Source: an uncultured Oscillospiraceae bacterium
GTDB taxonomy: Bacteria; Bacillota; Clostridia; Oscillospirales; Ruminococcaceae
Reading direction: 5' to 3'
DNA length: 14,455 nucleotides
Assembly: GCA_934457235.1 (NCBI GenBank)
Contig: CAKSHT010000049.1
Coordinates: 1-14,455, forward strand
Part shown: positions 1-6,210 of the stretch, in pieces
Position numbering within the stretch: the stretch's first letter is position 1
Layout: the number at the start of each line of letters is the position of its first letter
The notes under the pieces: model-generated
What the model was told of the DNA's origin: nothing
Database searches by the model: none
What the model saw: only the letters and a program-made list of their open reading frames with translations
Translations under genes and position numbers: made by a program

Positions 1-3
1 CAT
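1..3 (-). other. Possible start codon of a minus-strand gene leaving the window
   Basis: The minus strand reads AGGGTGATAAA followed by ATG at the very edge, so a ribosome-binding site and start codon are plausible. An extended -10 (TGGTATAAT on the minus strand, 20-28) lies just upstream, but it would leave a leader of only about ten bases. Only one codon is inside the window, so the product is unknown. It could equally be chance. Confidence 0.3.
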
Positions 4-39
4 TTTATCACCCTTTTTTATTATACCATATTTACGAAA

Positions 40-66
40 AAAAGCCCAGCTTTTGCTGGACTTTTT
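40..66. terminator. Bidirectional intrinsic terminator-like hairpin
   Basis: AAAAGCCCAGC (40-50) pairs with GCTGGACTTTT (55-65) around a TTTT loop, with one C-A mismatch in an eleven-pair stem. A T-run follows on the plus strand and an even longer one on the minus strand, so it could stop transcription in both directions. It forms the left border of the hairpin-rich stretch that follows. Confidence 0.6.
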
Positions 67-76
67 CGACAGACTG

Positions 77-96
77 AAAGTCACTAAAGTGACTTT
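77..96. repeat. Nine-base perfect inverted repeat
   Basis: AAAGTCACT (77-85) and AGTGACTTT (88-96) are exact reverse complements separated by AA. It is the first hairpin inside the non-coding element between the two terminators. No coding potential is visible here. Confidence 0.7.
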
Positions 97-106
97 TCCG
101 CCGAAC

Positions 107-164
107 ATCCGCCCGGTGCGTACGGTTTGTCGGCATCGCCGACAAACCGCACACTTGTGCGGAT
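107..164. repeat. Nested hairpins with a perfect 12-bp stem
   Basis: CGGTTTGTCGGC (123-134) pairs perfectly with GCCGACAAACCG (138-149) around an ATC loop. ATCCGC (107-112) and GCGGAT (159-164) can close an outer helix. CCGCACA (147-153) and TGTGCGG (156-162) form an overlapping competing hairpin. So the stretch can adopt more than one fold as RNA or single-stranded DNA. The function is unknown; a REP-like repeat or a structured RNA are the obvious candidates. Confidence 0.7.
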
Positions 165-171
165 AGAAGTG

Positions 172-202
172 TTTTTTGCCACGGGAGACCCGTGGCAAAA
201 AA
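172..202. repeat. Perfect 14-bp stem, three-base loop
   Basis: TTTTTTGCCACGGG (172-185) is exactly complementary to CCCGTGGCAAAAAA (189-202) around AGA. The T-run is inside the left arm rather than after the stem, so it does not look like an ordinary terminator on either strand. It is the longest perfect palindrome in the window. Confidence 0.75.
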
Positions 203-213
203 CGGATTTTAAA

Positions 214-230
214 TGCCCGCTTCGTGGGCA
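214..230. repeat. Short hairpin, TGCCCGC/GTGGGCA
   Basis: TGCCCGC (214-220) pairs with GTGGGCA (224-230) around TTC with one G-T wobble. CGG-A-TTTT (203-210) and AAAACCG (230-236) flank it and could extend the helix. It is the fourth hairpin of the element. Confidence 0.55.
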
Positions 231-253
231 AAACCGATTTTTTCGACAAGTTG

Positions 254-284
254 AAACGGGCGTCTACTCGCCTGTTTTTCTTTT
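254..284 (+). terminator. Intrinsic terminator closing the hairpin element
   Basis: AAACGGGCG (254-262) pairs with CGCCTGTTT (269-277) around a six-base loop with one wobble. The run TTTTTC-TTTT follows directly on the plus strand. This is a good plus-strand terminator placed about 120 bases before the typA promoter region. It would isolate typA from transcription coming through the hairpin element. Confidence 0.6.
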
Positions 285-334
285 CTGAAGCCATATTGTG
301 AGAAAAAACGCTGTGAAAATACACAAAAACCTTG

Positions 335-391
335 CTCTACAATCGTTTATTATAATCAAATCTACAGAATTTTTCCGGACATCTTGTAGAG
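335..391. repeat. Inverted repeat around the typA promoter region
   Basis: CTCTACAA (335-342) and TTGTAGAG (384-391) are perfect inverted copies. A third partial copy, TCTACA (361-366), can also pair with TGTAGA (385-390). The right arm contains the putative -35 of the typA promoter. It may be an operator or an alternative RNA fold, or chance in an AT-rich stretch. Confidence 0.4.
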
Positions 392-412
392 TGGAAAAAA
401 AAGTAGTATAAT
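384..412 (+). promoter_or_regulatory. Putative sigma-A promoter of typA
   Basis: A perfect -10 TATAAT at 407-412 lies 17 bases after TTGTAG (384-389), which keeps only the TTG of the -35 consensus. The predicted transcript would start near 419 and give a leader of about 45 bases with the ribosome site at 447-452. A second TATAAT at 351-356 has no good -35. Confidence 0.5.
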
Positions 413-463
413 AAAAAACAGTGTAAAACAAAACAATCTATTTTATAAAGGAATGTGAGAACA

Positions 464-2287
464 TTGGTAAGAAACGATTTAAGAAACATTGCGATCATTG
501 CCCACGTTGACCACGGTAAGACCACCCTGGTAGACGAAATGCTGAAGCAGGGCGGCGCTTTCCGTGAGAACCAGGTCGTAAGCGACCGCGTAATGGACAG
601 CAACGCACTTGAGCGTGAGCGAGGAATTACTATCCTTGCGAAGAACACCTCCTGCATGTACAACGGCGTTAAGATAAACATTGTCGATACCCCTGGCCAT
701 GCCGATTTCTCCGGCGAGGTAGAGCGTATCCTCAAGATGGTAAACGGCGTACTGCTGCTGGTTGACTCTTTCGAAGGAACCATGCCCCAGACGCGTTTCG
801 TACTCCAGAAGGCGCTGGAGCTTGGTCACAAGATAATAGTTGTCGTTAATAAGACCGACCGCCCCGACGCACGTAACAAGGAGGTCGTTGACGAGGTACT
901 GGAGCTGCTCCTTGACCTGGACGCTTCCGAAGAGCAGATCGACAGCCCGGTCATCTTCTGCTCCGGCAGACTCGGACTTGCAAGCTATGACCCCGACCAG
1001 ATGGGTACTGACTTCAAGCCGCTGTTCGACAAGATCGTTGAGCACATTCCCGCTCCCGAGGGCGACCCCGACGGCGAGCTTCAGGTACTTGTAAGCTCCA
1101 TCGACTATAACGAGTACGTCGGCAGGATCGCTATCGGACGTATTGAGCGGGGTAAGATGCGCAAGAACCAGGAAGTTATCGTATGCGATCATCACAACCG
1201 TACTGCTCCGTTCAAGAGCAAGATAGTTTCCCTGTACCAGTTTGAGGGTCTGAACAAGGTAGAAGTTGACGAGGCTATGGTAGGCGATATCGTATGCTTC
1301 TCCGGTATCGAGGGCGTTACCATCGGTCAGACCATCTGCTCCATAAATGCTCCGGAGCCGCTTCCTTTCGTTAAGATATCCGAGCCGACCGTAGAAATGA
1401 CATTCTCCGTAAACACCAGCCCGTTCGCCGGCAGAGAGGGTAAGTTCGTAACCTCCCGTCAGATCCGCGAGCGCCTGATGAAGGAAACTCTCAAGGACGT
1501 GTCCCTGCGCGTATCTGACAGCGACACACTGGACGCATTCAACGTAGCGGGCCGCGGCGAGATGCACCTGTCTATACTCATCGAAACCATGCGCCGCGAG
1601 GGTTATGAGCTTTCCGTCAGCACACCGCGTGTTCTGACAAAGGAAATAGACGGTGTTGTATGCGAGCCTGTTGAGCGACTTGTCGTTGACGTGCCCGCTG
1701 ATTCCGTCGGTTCTGTAATGCAGAGCATGGGCGTGCGCAAGGGCGAGATGATATCCATGCACCCGATCGGAAACCGTACCCGCCTGGAATTCCTCGTTCC
1801 ATCGAGAGGTCTGTTCGGTTATCGCGGTGAGTTTATGACTGATACCAAGGGCGAGGGTATCATGAACTCCACATTCGACAGCTACAAGCCGTATTTCGGC
1901 GATATTCCGAGAAGAACCGTAGGCTCCCTTGTCGCATGGGAGACCGGTCCGTCCATCACATACGGTCTGTTCAACGCGCAGGAGCGTGGTACGCTGTTCA
2001 TCGGCGCCGGCGTTCCGGTTTACGAGGGCATGATCGTCGGCGTTTCACCGAAGGCTGGCGATATCGTTATCAACGTCTGCAAGAAGAAGCACCTTACAAA
2101 CACCCGCGCTTCCGGCTCTGATGACGCGCTGCACCTTATCCCGCCGAAGCAGATGAGCCTTGAGGAGTGCCTGGACTTCATTCAGGACGACGAGCTTGTT
2201 GAGGTAACACCCAAGAGCATTCGTATGAGAAAGGTGATCCTGGAGCGCGACCTGCGCTTAAAGGCAGAAGCCAAGACAAAGAAGTAA
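464..2287 (+). CDS. typA: Ribosome-associated translational GTPase TypA/BipA
   Basis: TypA/BipA is an EF-G-like GTPase that binds the 70S ribosome and supports growth, ribosome assembly and stress responses, especially in the cold. From the TTG start the protein has 607 residues, the usual family length. The G motifs are clear: AHVDHGKT near residue 13, RGITI near 53, DTPGHADF near 75 and NKTD near 129. The EF-G-like domain III/V regions and the BipA-specific C-terminal domain follow. A GTG at 455 would add three residues but sits only two bases after AAAGGA (447-452). TTG at 464 gives spacing of 11 and the family N-terminus (M)VRNDLRNIAIIAHVDHGKT, so I prefer it. The gene has its own promoter and ends in a weak hairpin before the HAD gene. 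The family call is certain; only the start is open. Confidence 0.97.
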   Translation: MVRNDLRNIAIIAHVDHGKTTLVDEMLKQGGAFRENQVVSDRVMDSNALERERGITILAKNTSCMYNGVKINIVDTPGHADFSGEVERILKMVNGVLLLVDSFEGTMPQTRFVLQKALELGHKIIVVVNKTDRPDARNKEVVDEVLELLLDLDASEEQIDSPVIFCSGRLGLASYDPDQMGTDFKPLFDKIVEHIPAPEGDPDGELQVLVSSIDYNEYVGRIAIGRIERGKMRKNQEVIVCDHHNRTAPFKSKIVSLYQFEGLNKVEVDEAMVGDIVCFSGIEGVTIGQTICSINAPEPLPFVKISEPTVEMTFSVNTSPFAGREGKFVTSRQIRERLMKETLKDVSLRVSDSDTLDAFNVAGRGEMHLSILIETMRREGYELSVSTPRVLTKEIDGVVCEPVERLVVDVPADSVGSVMQSMGVRKGEMISMHPIGNRTRLEFLVPSRGLFGYRGEFMTDTKGEGIMNSTFDSYKPYFGDIPRRTVGSLVAWETGPSITYGLFNAQERGTLFIGAGVPVYEGMIVGVSPKAGDIVINVCKKKHLTNTRASGSDDALHLIPPKQMSLEECLDFIQDDELVEVTPKSIRMRKVILERDLRLKAEAKTKK

Positions 2288-2294
2288 AACACAT

Positions 2295-2320
2295 CAGCCG
2301 TGCGAATTCCCGTGCGGCTG
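2295..2320 (+). terminator. Hairpin between typA and the HAD gene
   Basis: CAGCCGTGCG (2295-2304) pairs with CGTGCGGCTG (2311-2320) through ten pairs, two of them G-T, around AATTCC. Only AATTTAT follows, so it is at best a weak or partial terminator. It lies in the short gap between typA and the HAD start and may reduce rather than stop read-through. Confidence 0.4.
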
Positions 2321-2338
2321 AATTTATACGAGGTGACT

Positions 2339-3019
2339 ATGTACAAGGCAATTCTCTGGGATATAGACGGCACTCTGCTGAACTTTCTGAAATCCGAAAA
2401 CGCGGCGATAAAGGAGTGCTTCCAGAAACTGAATTTAGGCGAATGCACCGACGAAATGGTCGAGGCTTATTCCGTAATAAACGACGGCTACTGGCGTATG
2501 CTGGAGCGCGGAGAGATCACGAAGCCGGTGCTGTTCCTGCGGCGTTTCGCGGATTTCTTTGAGAAGTACGGCATATGCGCCAGAACTGAGGAGTTCAACA
2601 GGCTCTATCAGCAGACGCTGGGAGATCATATTTTCTTCAACGACAATTCCTACGAGCTGGTGAAGTCGTTGAAATCCCGCGGGATAAAGCAGTACGCCGT
2701 GACAAACGGTTCGTTCACGGCGCAGGACAGGAAGCTGCGTAAATCCGGGCTTGACAAGCTGTTCAATGGGATATTCATATCCGATGTAGTCGGCGCGGAG
2801 AAGCCGTATAACGAGTATTTCGACCGCGTATTCTCACAGATAACCGAGGGCAGGGAAGAGGTCATCATAGTCGGCGATTCGCTGACGAGCGACATAAAGG
2901 GCGCGAATAACGCCGGGATAGCCTGCTGCTGGTACGACCCGGAAAACAAGCCCGCTCCCGACGGACTGCGCATAGACCACATAATAACCGACCTTAACCA
3001 GATAAATCAGATAGTATGA
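2339..3019 (+). CDS. YjjG/YfnB-type HAD family pyrimidine nucleotidase
   Basis: A 226-residue cytosolic haloacid-dehalogenase phosphatase of the YjjG/YfnB subgroup, whose studied members dephosphorylate non-canonical or free pyrimidine nucleotides. All four HAD motifs are visible: DIDGT with nucleophile D8 and acid D10, TNGS at T122, the lysine of EKPYNEYF (K155), and GDSLTSDI (D180, D185). The string GDSLTSDIKGANNAGI...CWYDP is characteristic of this subgroup. The alpha-helical cap lies between residues about 15 and 95. The ATG at 2339 follows GAGGTGA (2330-2336) at normal spacing; an in-frame GTG at 2300 lies inside a hairpin and lacks a ribosome site. The gene sits 51 bases after typA and may be co-transcribed with it. 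The exact substrate is inferred from the family only. Confidence 0.88.
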   Translation: MYKAILWDIDGTLLNFLKSENAAIKECFQKLNLGECTDEMVEAYSVINDGYWRMLERGEITKPVLFLRRFADFFEKYGICARTEEFNRLYQQTLGDHIFFNDNSYELVKSLKSRGIKQYAVTNGSFTAQDRKLRKSGLDKLFNGIFISDVVGAEKPYNEYFDRVFSQITEGREEVIIVGDSLTSDIKGANNAGIACCWYDPENKPAPDGLRIDHIITDLNQINQIV

Positions 3020-3021
3020 AA

Positions 3022-3053
3022 AATCCCCGGGAGCGAGAGCTTCCGGGGATTAT
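3022..3053. terminator. Bidirectional terminator with GAGA tetraloop
   Basis: A 13-bp stem (3022-3034 with 3039-3051) is capped by GAGA, a GNRA-type loop. The core is AATCCCCGG against CCGGGGATT. It sits between the convergent HAD gene and cardiolipin synthase gene, directly after both stop codons. T-rich sequence follows on both strands, though the runs are short. Confidence 0.75.
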
Positions 3054-4601
3054 TTACATCATCGGGGAGAATAGCCGTAAAATCGCTCTGCCGATACGTC
3101 TGAAGATGTTGATATGAATGCAGTCGGAGTAGCTTATCTCCTGGCACTGGCGAAGCGTTTCCAGGTAGTCGAGCTTTATGTCGGAGATGCAGTCGCACTT
3201 GTACATCCATGCGGCGCACTCAAAATGCAGGTACAGGCTGCGGAAATCCAGGTTTATCGTCCCGACGACAGCCGCCTTGTCGTCTGAAATGAAGTTCTTT
3301 GCGTGGATAAATCCCGGCGTGTATTCATAGATCTTTACGCCGTATTTCAGCAGCTTCCGGTAATGCGCCCTGGTCACGGCGAAAACGAACCACTTGTCCG
3401 GAATGTGCGGAGTGATTATCCGTACGTCCACGCCGCTTTTCGCCGCCAGTATCAGCGCGGTCTGCATTTCGTTGTCTATTACCAGATAGGGAGTGGTGAT
3501 GTAGACGTAATTTTCCGCGCTGTTGATGACGTTCAGATAGACGTTCTCGCCGACAGGTTCGTCGTCCAGCGGGCTGTCAGTGTAGGGGACTACAACGCCC
3601 TCGCCGTGGATATCCGCGATCTCGTCCGGGATAGGGCGGTACTTTTCCATGTCGTCGGAGTGACTTTCGGTCAGATAATTCCATATCGTAAGGAACATAA
3701 CAGTGAAGCTCCAGACTGCCTCTCCGCGCAGCATGACAGCACTGTCCTTCCAGTGACCGTATTTCTGCTTTTCGTTGATATACTCGTCCGCGAGGTTAAT
3801 GCCGCCGGTGAACGCCGTGTGCCCGTCTATAACCAGTATTTTACGATGATCGCGGTTGTTCATTTTCGCCGACCACACCGGACGGAATGGATTGAACACG
3901 CGGCACTTAATCCCGCGCCGCTCCAGTTCCTCGTTGTATTTGTAGGGAAGCGTCAGCAGGCAGCCGATATCGTCGTAAATCAGCCGGACGTCCACGCCCT
4001 CCGCAGCCTTGCGTTCCAGAATTTCAAGGATAGTCCCCCACATTATCCCTTCGGATATGATGAAGTACTCCAGGAAAATGAAGCGCCGCGCCTTTTCAAG
4101 CTGCTCTATCATCGCGGAGAATTTCTCCTCGCCGGAGGGAAAGTAGCTGGTTTCCGTACTGTCGTATACAGGATAACCGCCGTAATTATAGAGGTACTTT
4201 GCCTGTCGCTCCACGCCGTAATCGTCCCAGTGAAGGCGGTTCATGATGTTTTCGTCCTGCGGGAGGTGCAGTTTGGCTTCGTCGTTGTATTGCATCATTC
4301 GCTTGCGAATACGGTCGCCGGAATGGCTGTTCCCGAAGAAAATATAGAACATCACGCCGAAAATCGGGAACGACAGGATAACGAATATCCACGCCATCTT
4401 GTAGCTGGGATTTATGTCGGTGTTGTAGATATAAAGCGAAAGCGCCGCGCCAAGTCCCAGGAACACGAAGTAGGAATAGGTATACAGCGTGCCGAAGGTC
4501 AGAAATATGAAAACGAGATATGTTATCTGAACAATTATTCCGAGGAAGCAGACAACGGTGCGGTTAAAGACCTTTTTGAGGATTTTCGTCAGAAAATGCA
4601 T
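3054..4601 (-). CDS. cls: Cardiolipin synthase (phospholipase D superfamily)
   Basis: This membrane enzyme condenses two phosphatidylglycerol molecules into cardiolipin and glycerol. The 515-residue protein has about three hydrophobic segments at residues 14-90, matching the N-terminal PLD-nuclease-associated membrane region. Two catalytic HKD motifs follow: H252-x-K254-x4-D259 in DHRKILVIDG, and H433-x-K435-x4-D440 in IHAKNFISDD. Both carry the downstream Gly/Asn-rich residues (TGGIN, VGTINLD). Its length is close to bacterial Cls. The ATG follows AAAGGAG at five bases. It is transcribed alone between its own sigma-A promoter and the shared terminator near 3022-3051. The family is certain; cardiolipin synthase rather than a related PLD transferase is the standard reading for this architecture. 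Confidence 0.94.
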   Translation of the reverse strand: MHFLTKILKKVFNRTVVCFLGIIVQITYLVFIFLTFGTLYTYSYFVFLGLGAALSLYIYNTDINPSYKMAWIFVILSFPIFGVMFYIFFGNSHSGDRIRKRMMQYNDEAKLHLPQDENIMNRLHWDDYGVERQAKYLYNYGGYPVYDSTETSYFPSGEEKFSAMIEQLEKARRFIFLEYFIISEGIMWGTILEILERKAAEGVDVRLIYDDIGCLLTLPYKYNEELERRGIKCRVFNPFRPVWSAKMNNRDHRKILVIDGHTAFTGGINLADEYINEKQKYGHWKDSAVMLRGEAVWSFTVMFLTIWNYLTESHSDDMEKYRPIPDEIADIHGEGVVVPYTDSPLDDEPVGENVYLNVINSAENYVYITTPYLVIDNEMQTALILAAKSGVDVRIITPHIPDKWFVFAVTRAHYRKLLKYGVKIYEYTPGFIHAKNFISDDKAAVVGTINLDFRSLYLHFECAAWMYKCDCISDIKLDYLETLRQCQEISYSDCIHINIFRRIGRAILRLFSPMM

Positions 4602-4630
4602 GAGAACTCCTTTGTTTTTATGATACTTCT

Positions 4631-4659
4631 ATTTTAAACTATGCACCATAATCTGTCAA
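4631..4659 (-). promoter_or_regulatory. Sigma-A promoter of cls
   Basis: On the minus strand a perfect -35 TTGACA (4654-4659) is followed after exactly 17 bases by TAAAAT (4631-4636), one base from consensus. It is about 30 bases upstream of the cls start and directly downstream of the divIC terminator, so cls appears to be an independent vegetative unit. Confidence 0.8.
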
Positions 4660-4679
4660 TACCCTCTGGAGTAAAAGTG

Positions 4680-4705
4680 AAAAAAGCGGCAGCCGAAGCC
4701 GCCGC
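4680..4705 (-). terminator. Intrinsic terminator after divIC
   Basis: On the minus strand GCGGCGGC and GCTGCCGC form an eight-pair stem (one wobble) around the very stable TTCG loop, followed by six T. It lies six bases after the divIC stop codon and marks the end of the spoVB-divIC cluster. Confidence 0.88.
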
Positions 4706-4711
4706 GCTATA

Positions 4712-5056
4712 TCAGTTTCCAGAGTCGGGAACAATATAGTATACACGTTCGTCTGGCCGCGCATAATCCAGTTTGTCGCGCGCCATATTCTCAATGTATT
4801 CGTCCATGTCTGCATCTTCGTCGAGGTAACGGCGTATCTCGTCGTTGCTGTCCTCGACCGCGGAGGTCTGAGCCACAAGCTCCTCGTACTGCGCCTGATA
4901 GTTGCTGATCTTCATGTTGGAGGAAACGATGGATACCACAACGAACACCGCCAGCAGAATAAACGCAGAAAATGCCGCAACACGAACGAAACCGCTTCGT
5001 CTTTTAGGTGTTACTGCTTCGTCTGACCTGAGCTTTAATGACATGTCCTGTTTCAC
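4712..5056 (-). CDS. divIC: Septum formation initiator, DivIC/FtsB family
   Basis: A small bitopic membrane protein that, with FtsL and DivIB, links the Z-ring to septal peptidoglycan synthesis in vegetative and sporulation division. The 114 residues comprise a basic cytoplasmic N-terminus, one membrane segment at about 24-45, a short coiled-coil region at about 48-80, and the conserved tail YIENMARDKLDYARPDE (from residue 87). The annotated GTG start (5056) has GGGGG only two bases upstream. ATG at 5044 would shorten the protein by four residues but also lacks ideal spacing, so the start is uncertain. Either choice overlaps the end of yabQ by 41-53 bases. It is the last gene of the cluster, as expected from the yabP-yabQ-divIC order in B. 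subtilis; the usual following gene yabR is absent. Confidence 0.88.
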   Translation of the reverse strand: MKQDMSLKLRSDEAVTPKRRSGFVRVAAFSAFILLAVFVVVSIVSSNMKISNYQAQYEELVAQTSAVEDSNDEIRRYLDEDADMDEYIENMARDKLDYARPDERVYYIVPDSGN

Positions 5057-5573
5057 TTCCCCCGGAGTTGATTTCGCGCATACTTTTCCCCTTGCGATAT
5101 TCTTTATTATACACTATTTGATGGCGTTTTTGCAAGGGCTTATGCAGTTTTTTTACATTGGCGGTGCAAATTTTGGTGATTTTCCCAAAACAGCCGGACG
5201 CTGTATGTGCAATTGCTCTAAATACTTTTGCAGCAAAACGTCCTGTCGCTCCGAAAATAGCAGAAAGAGCGCTGCGCACAGCGGAAGCGACTGCATTCTC
5301 CAGCAGATTGAACAGTCTGCCGATAGTGTTGATATATGCAAAAATACCAGCGCCGAACCCGAAAACCAGGGACCAGCGCACATAATTTCCCATAGCAAGC
5401 GAGAGCCTGGTAACTACGATCGCAGCCAGCAGGAAGAACGCGATATCACACACGAAAGTGACCGTCCGGAACGGAAGCACTACCCGGATGATACGCAGTG
5501 CCTCGTATACCAGAGCGAAAACAAGGCCGGCAGCGAACGCCGCCATAAAGCACTCAGTTACAGAATAGCTCAC
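5004..5573 (-). CDS. yabQ: Spore cortex biosynthesis protein YabQ
   Basis: YabQ is an integral membrane protein of the outer forespore membrane, made in the mother cell and needed for cortex peptidoglycan in B. subtilis. The 189-residue product begins with SVTECFMAAFAAGLVFALVYEALRI-type hydrophobic sequence. It has about three membrane segments at 8-28, 38-58 and 65-85, then a basic, partly helical tail. It starts with GTG, which shares bases with the yabP stop (GTGA, a four-base overlap), and AGGAGG lies eight bases upstream inside yabP. This arrangement suggests translational coupling. The family is recognised from the membrane pattern plus position between yabP and divIC; the sequence itself is poorly conserved in this family, hence slightly lower confidence. 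Confidence 0.85.
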   Translation of the reverse strand: MSYSVTECFMAAFAAGLVFALVYEALRIIRVVLPFRTVTFVCDIAFFLLAAIVVTRLSLAMGNYVRWSLVFGFGAGIFAYINTIGRLFNLLENAVASAVRSALSAIFGATGRFAAKVFRAIAHTASGCFGKITKICTANVKKLHKPLQKRHQIVYNKEYRKGKSMREINSGGSETGHVIKAQVRRSSNT

Positions 5574-5833
5574 CGGAACAACCTCCTGAAAATGTTGTCG
5601 CGGCTGCTGAAACTGCTGTACATAAGGCTTTTTACGCGCCCGGTCATTGAGAAATCCCCGGTTTCCGGGTCAAGCCCGATAACGTGAAGCTCCTCGCCCC
5701 TGACCGTAAGCTCGCCCAGAGCAGTGTCCAGAATTATTTTTGTATCAGAGAAGCTGCCGATGTCCTTGACTCCGGTCATACGTATTTCGCTGCGGTTTTC
5801 AAGAATAAGAGTGTGCTGATTTTCGTTGCTCAT
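5570..5833 (-). CDS. yabP: Sporulation protein YabP
   Basis: YabP is a small soluble sporulation protein (YabP/YqfC family) required for spore cortex formation and found around the forespore; its biochemical role is unknown. The 87 residues contain the family pattern LENRSEIRMTGVKDIGSFSD near the N-terminus, then ILDTALGELTVRGEELHVIGLD, then GRVKSLMYS. The ATG follows AGGAGG at six bases, the best ribosome site in the cluster. It directly precedes yabQ with a four-base overlap. A sigma-E-like promoter lies 25-55 bases upstream, fitting its mother-cell expression in B. subtilis. This is a confident family call. Confidence 0.93.
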   Translation of the reverse strand: MSNENQHTLILENRSEIRMTGVKDIGSFSDTKIILDTALGELTVRGEELHVIGLDPETGDFSMTGRVKSLMYSSFSSRDNIFRRLFR

Positions 5834-5858
5834 GGTGTACCTCCTGCCTTATTTGTAC

Positions 5859-5887
5859 ATCATATGCGGACAGGGCAGGGGATATGC
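5859..5887 (-). promoter_or_regulatory. Putative sigma-E promoter of yabP-yabQ
   Basis: On the minus strand GCATATC (5881-5887) is followed after 14 bases by CATATGAT (5859-5866). This matches the sigma-E -35 (KMATATT) in six of seven positions, while the -10 keeps CATA and the final T of CATACANT. The location, just ahead of a gene known to be sigma-E-dependent in B. subtilis, supports it. It would allow yabPQ-divIC to be expressed in the mother cell separately from rqcP. Confidence 0.5.
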
Positions 5888-5895
5888 TCAGGACA

Positions 5896-6138
5896 TCACT
5901 GAACTACCTCGTAGAGCGCCGCAGCGTCCTCCTTCTTGGTGAACTCCCTTACATCGAGCACCTTTACTTTAAGCGGCTTTGCACCGATGTTTATTTCGAT
6001 GAGGTCGCCCTCCTTGACGTCGTAGGAAGCGCGGGCGGGCTTTCCGTTCACGCTGACCTTCTCGGCGTCACATGCCTCATTCGCAATGGTGCGGCGCTTG
6101 ATGAGCCTTGAAACCTTTAAATACTTGTCTAATCTCAT
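5896..6138 (-). CDS. rqcP: RqcP (YabO), S4-domain ribosome quality control factor
   Basis: RqcP is a small S4 RNA-binding protein that works with RqcH on stalled 50S subunits to add alanine tails to arrested peptides. The 80-residue product consists almost entirely of one S4 domain: MRLDKYLKVSRLIKRRTIA at the start, VSVNGKPARASYDVKEGDLIEI in the middle, and a short C-terminal strand/helix. The ATG at 6138 is chosen because AGGAGG (6144-6149) lies five bases ahead; an upstream in-frame TTG at 6156 would start inside the T-run of the HU terminator. Position between mazG/HU and yabP matches B. subtilis yabO. Its transcription must pass or bypass the terminator in front of it. The call is confident from sequence and synteny. 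Confidence 0.93.
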   Translation of the reverse strand: MRLDKYLKVSRLIKRRTIANEACDAEKVSVNGKPARASYDVKEGDLIEINIGAKPLKVKVLDVREFTKKEDAAALYEVVQ

Positions 6139-6150
6139 AAAAACCTCCTG

Positions 6151-6180
6151 AAACAAAAACGGCAGGCAAGATGCCTACCG
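6151..6180 (-). terminator. Intercistronic terminator between HU and rqcP
   Basis: On the minus strand CGGTAGGCA and TGCCTGCCG form a nine-pair stem with one wobble around TCT, followed by TTTTTGTTT. It lies 30 bases after the HU stop and just ahead of the rqcP ribosome site. It probably ends most HU messages while letting a fraction continue into rqcP. Confidence 0.8.
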
Positions 6181-6210
6181 CTTGGTTTCTTATGTCGCAA
6201 GACGCAGAAA

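Noticed and set aside
77..230. Hairpin series considered as a CRISPR array or tRNA cluster
   Set aside because: The stems differ from one another, with no regularly spaced identical repeats, and no cloverleaf or CCA end can be drawn.
479..1762. 427-codon open frame antisense to typA
   Set aside because: It is opposite a complete TypA with all GTPase motifs, resembles no family, lacks a ribosome site and reflects codon bias of the real gene.
3303..4637. 444-codon plus-strand open frame over cls
   Set aside because: It is the mirror of a cardiolipin synthase with both HKD motifs, and its translation shows no domain or good start.
4902..5687. 261-codon plus-strand frame across divIC, yabQ and yabP
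   Set aside because: It is antisense to three recognised genes that each have ribosome sites or syntenic support; its translation is low in recognisable structure.
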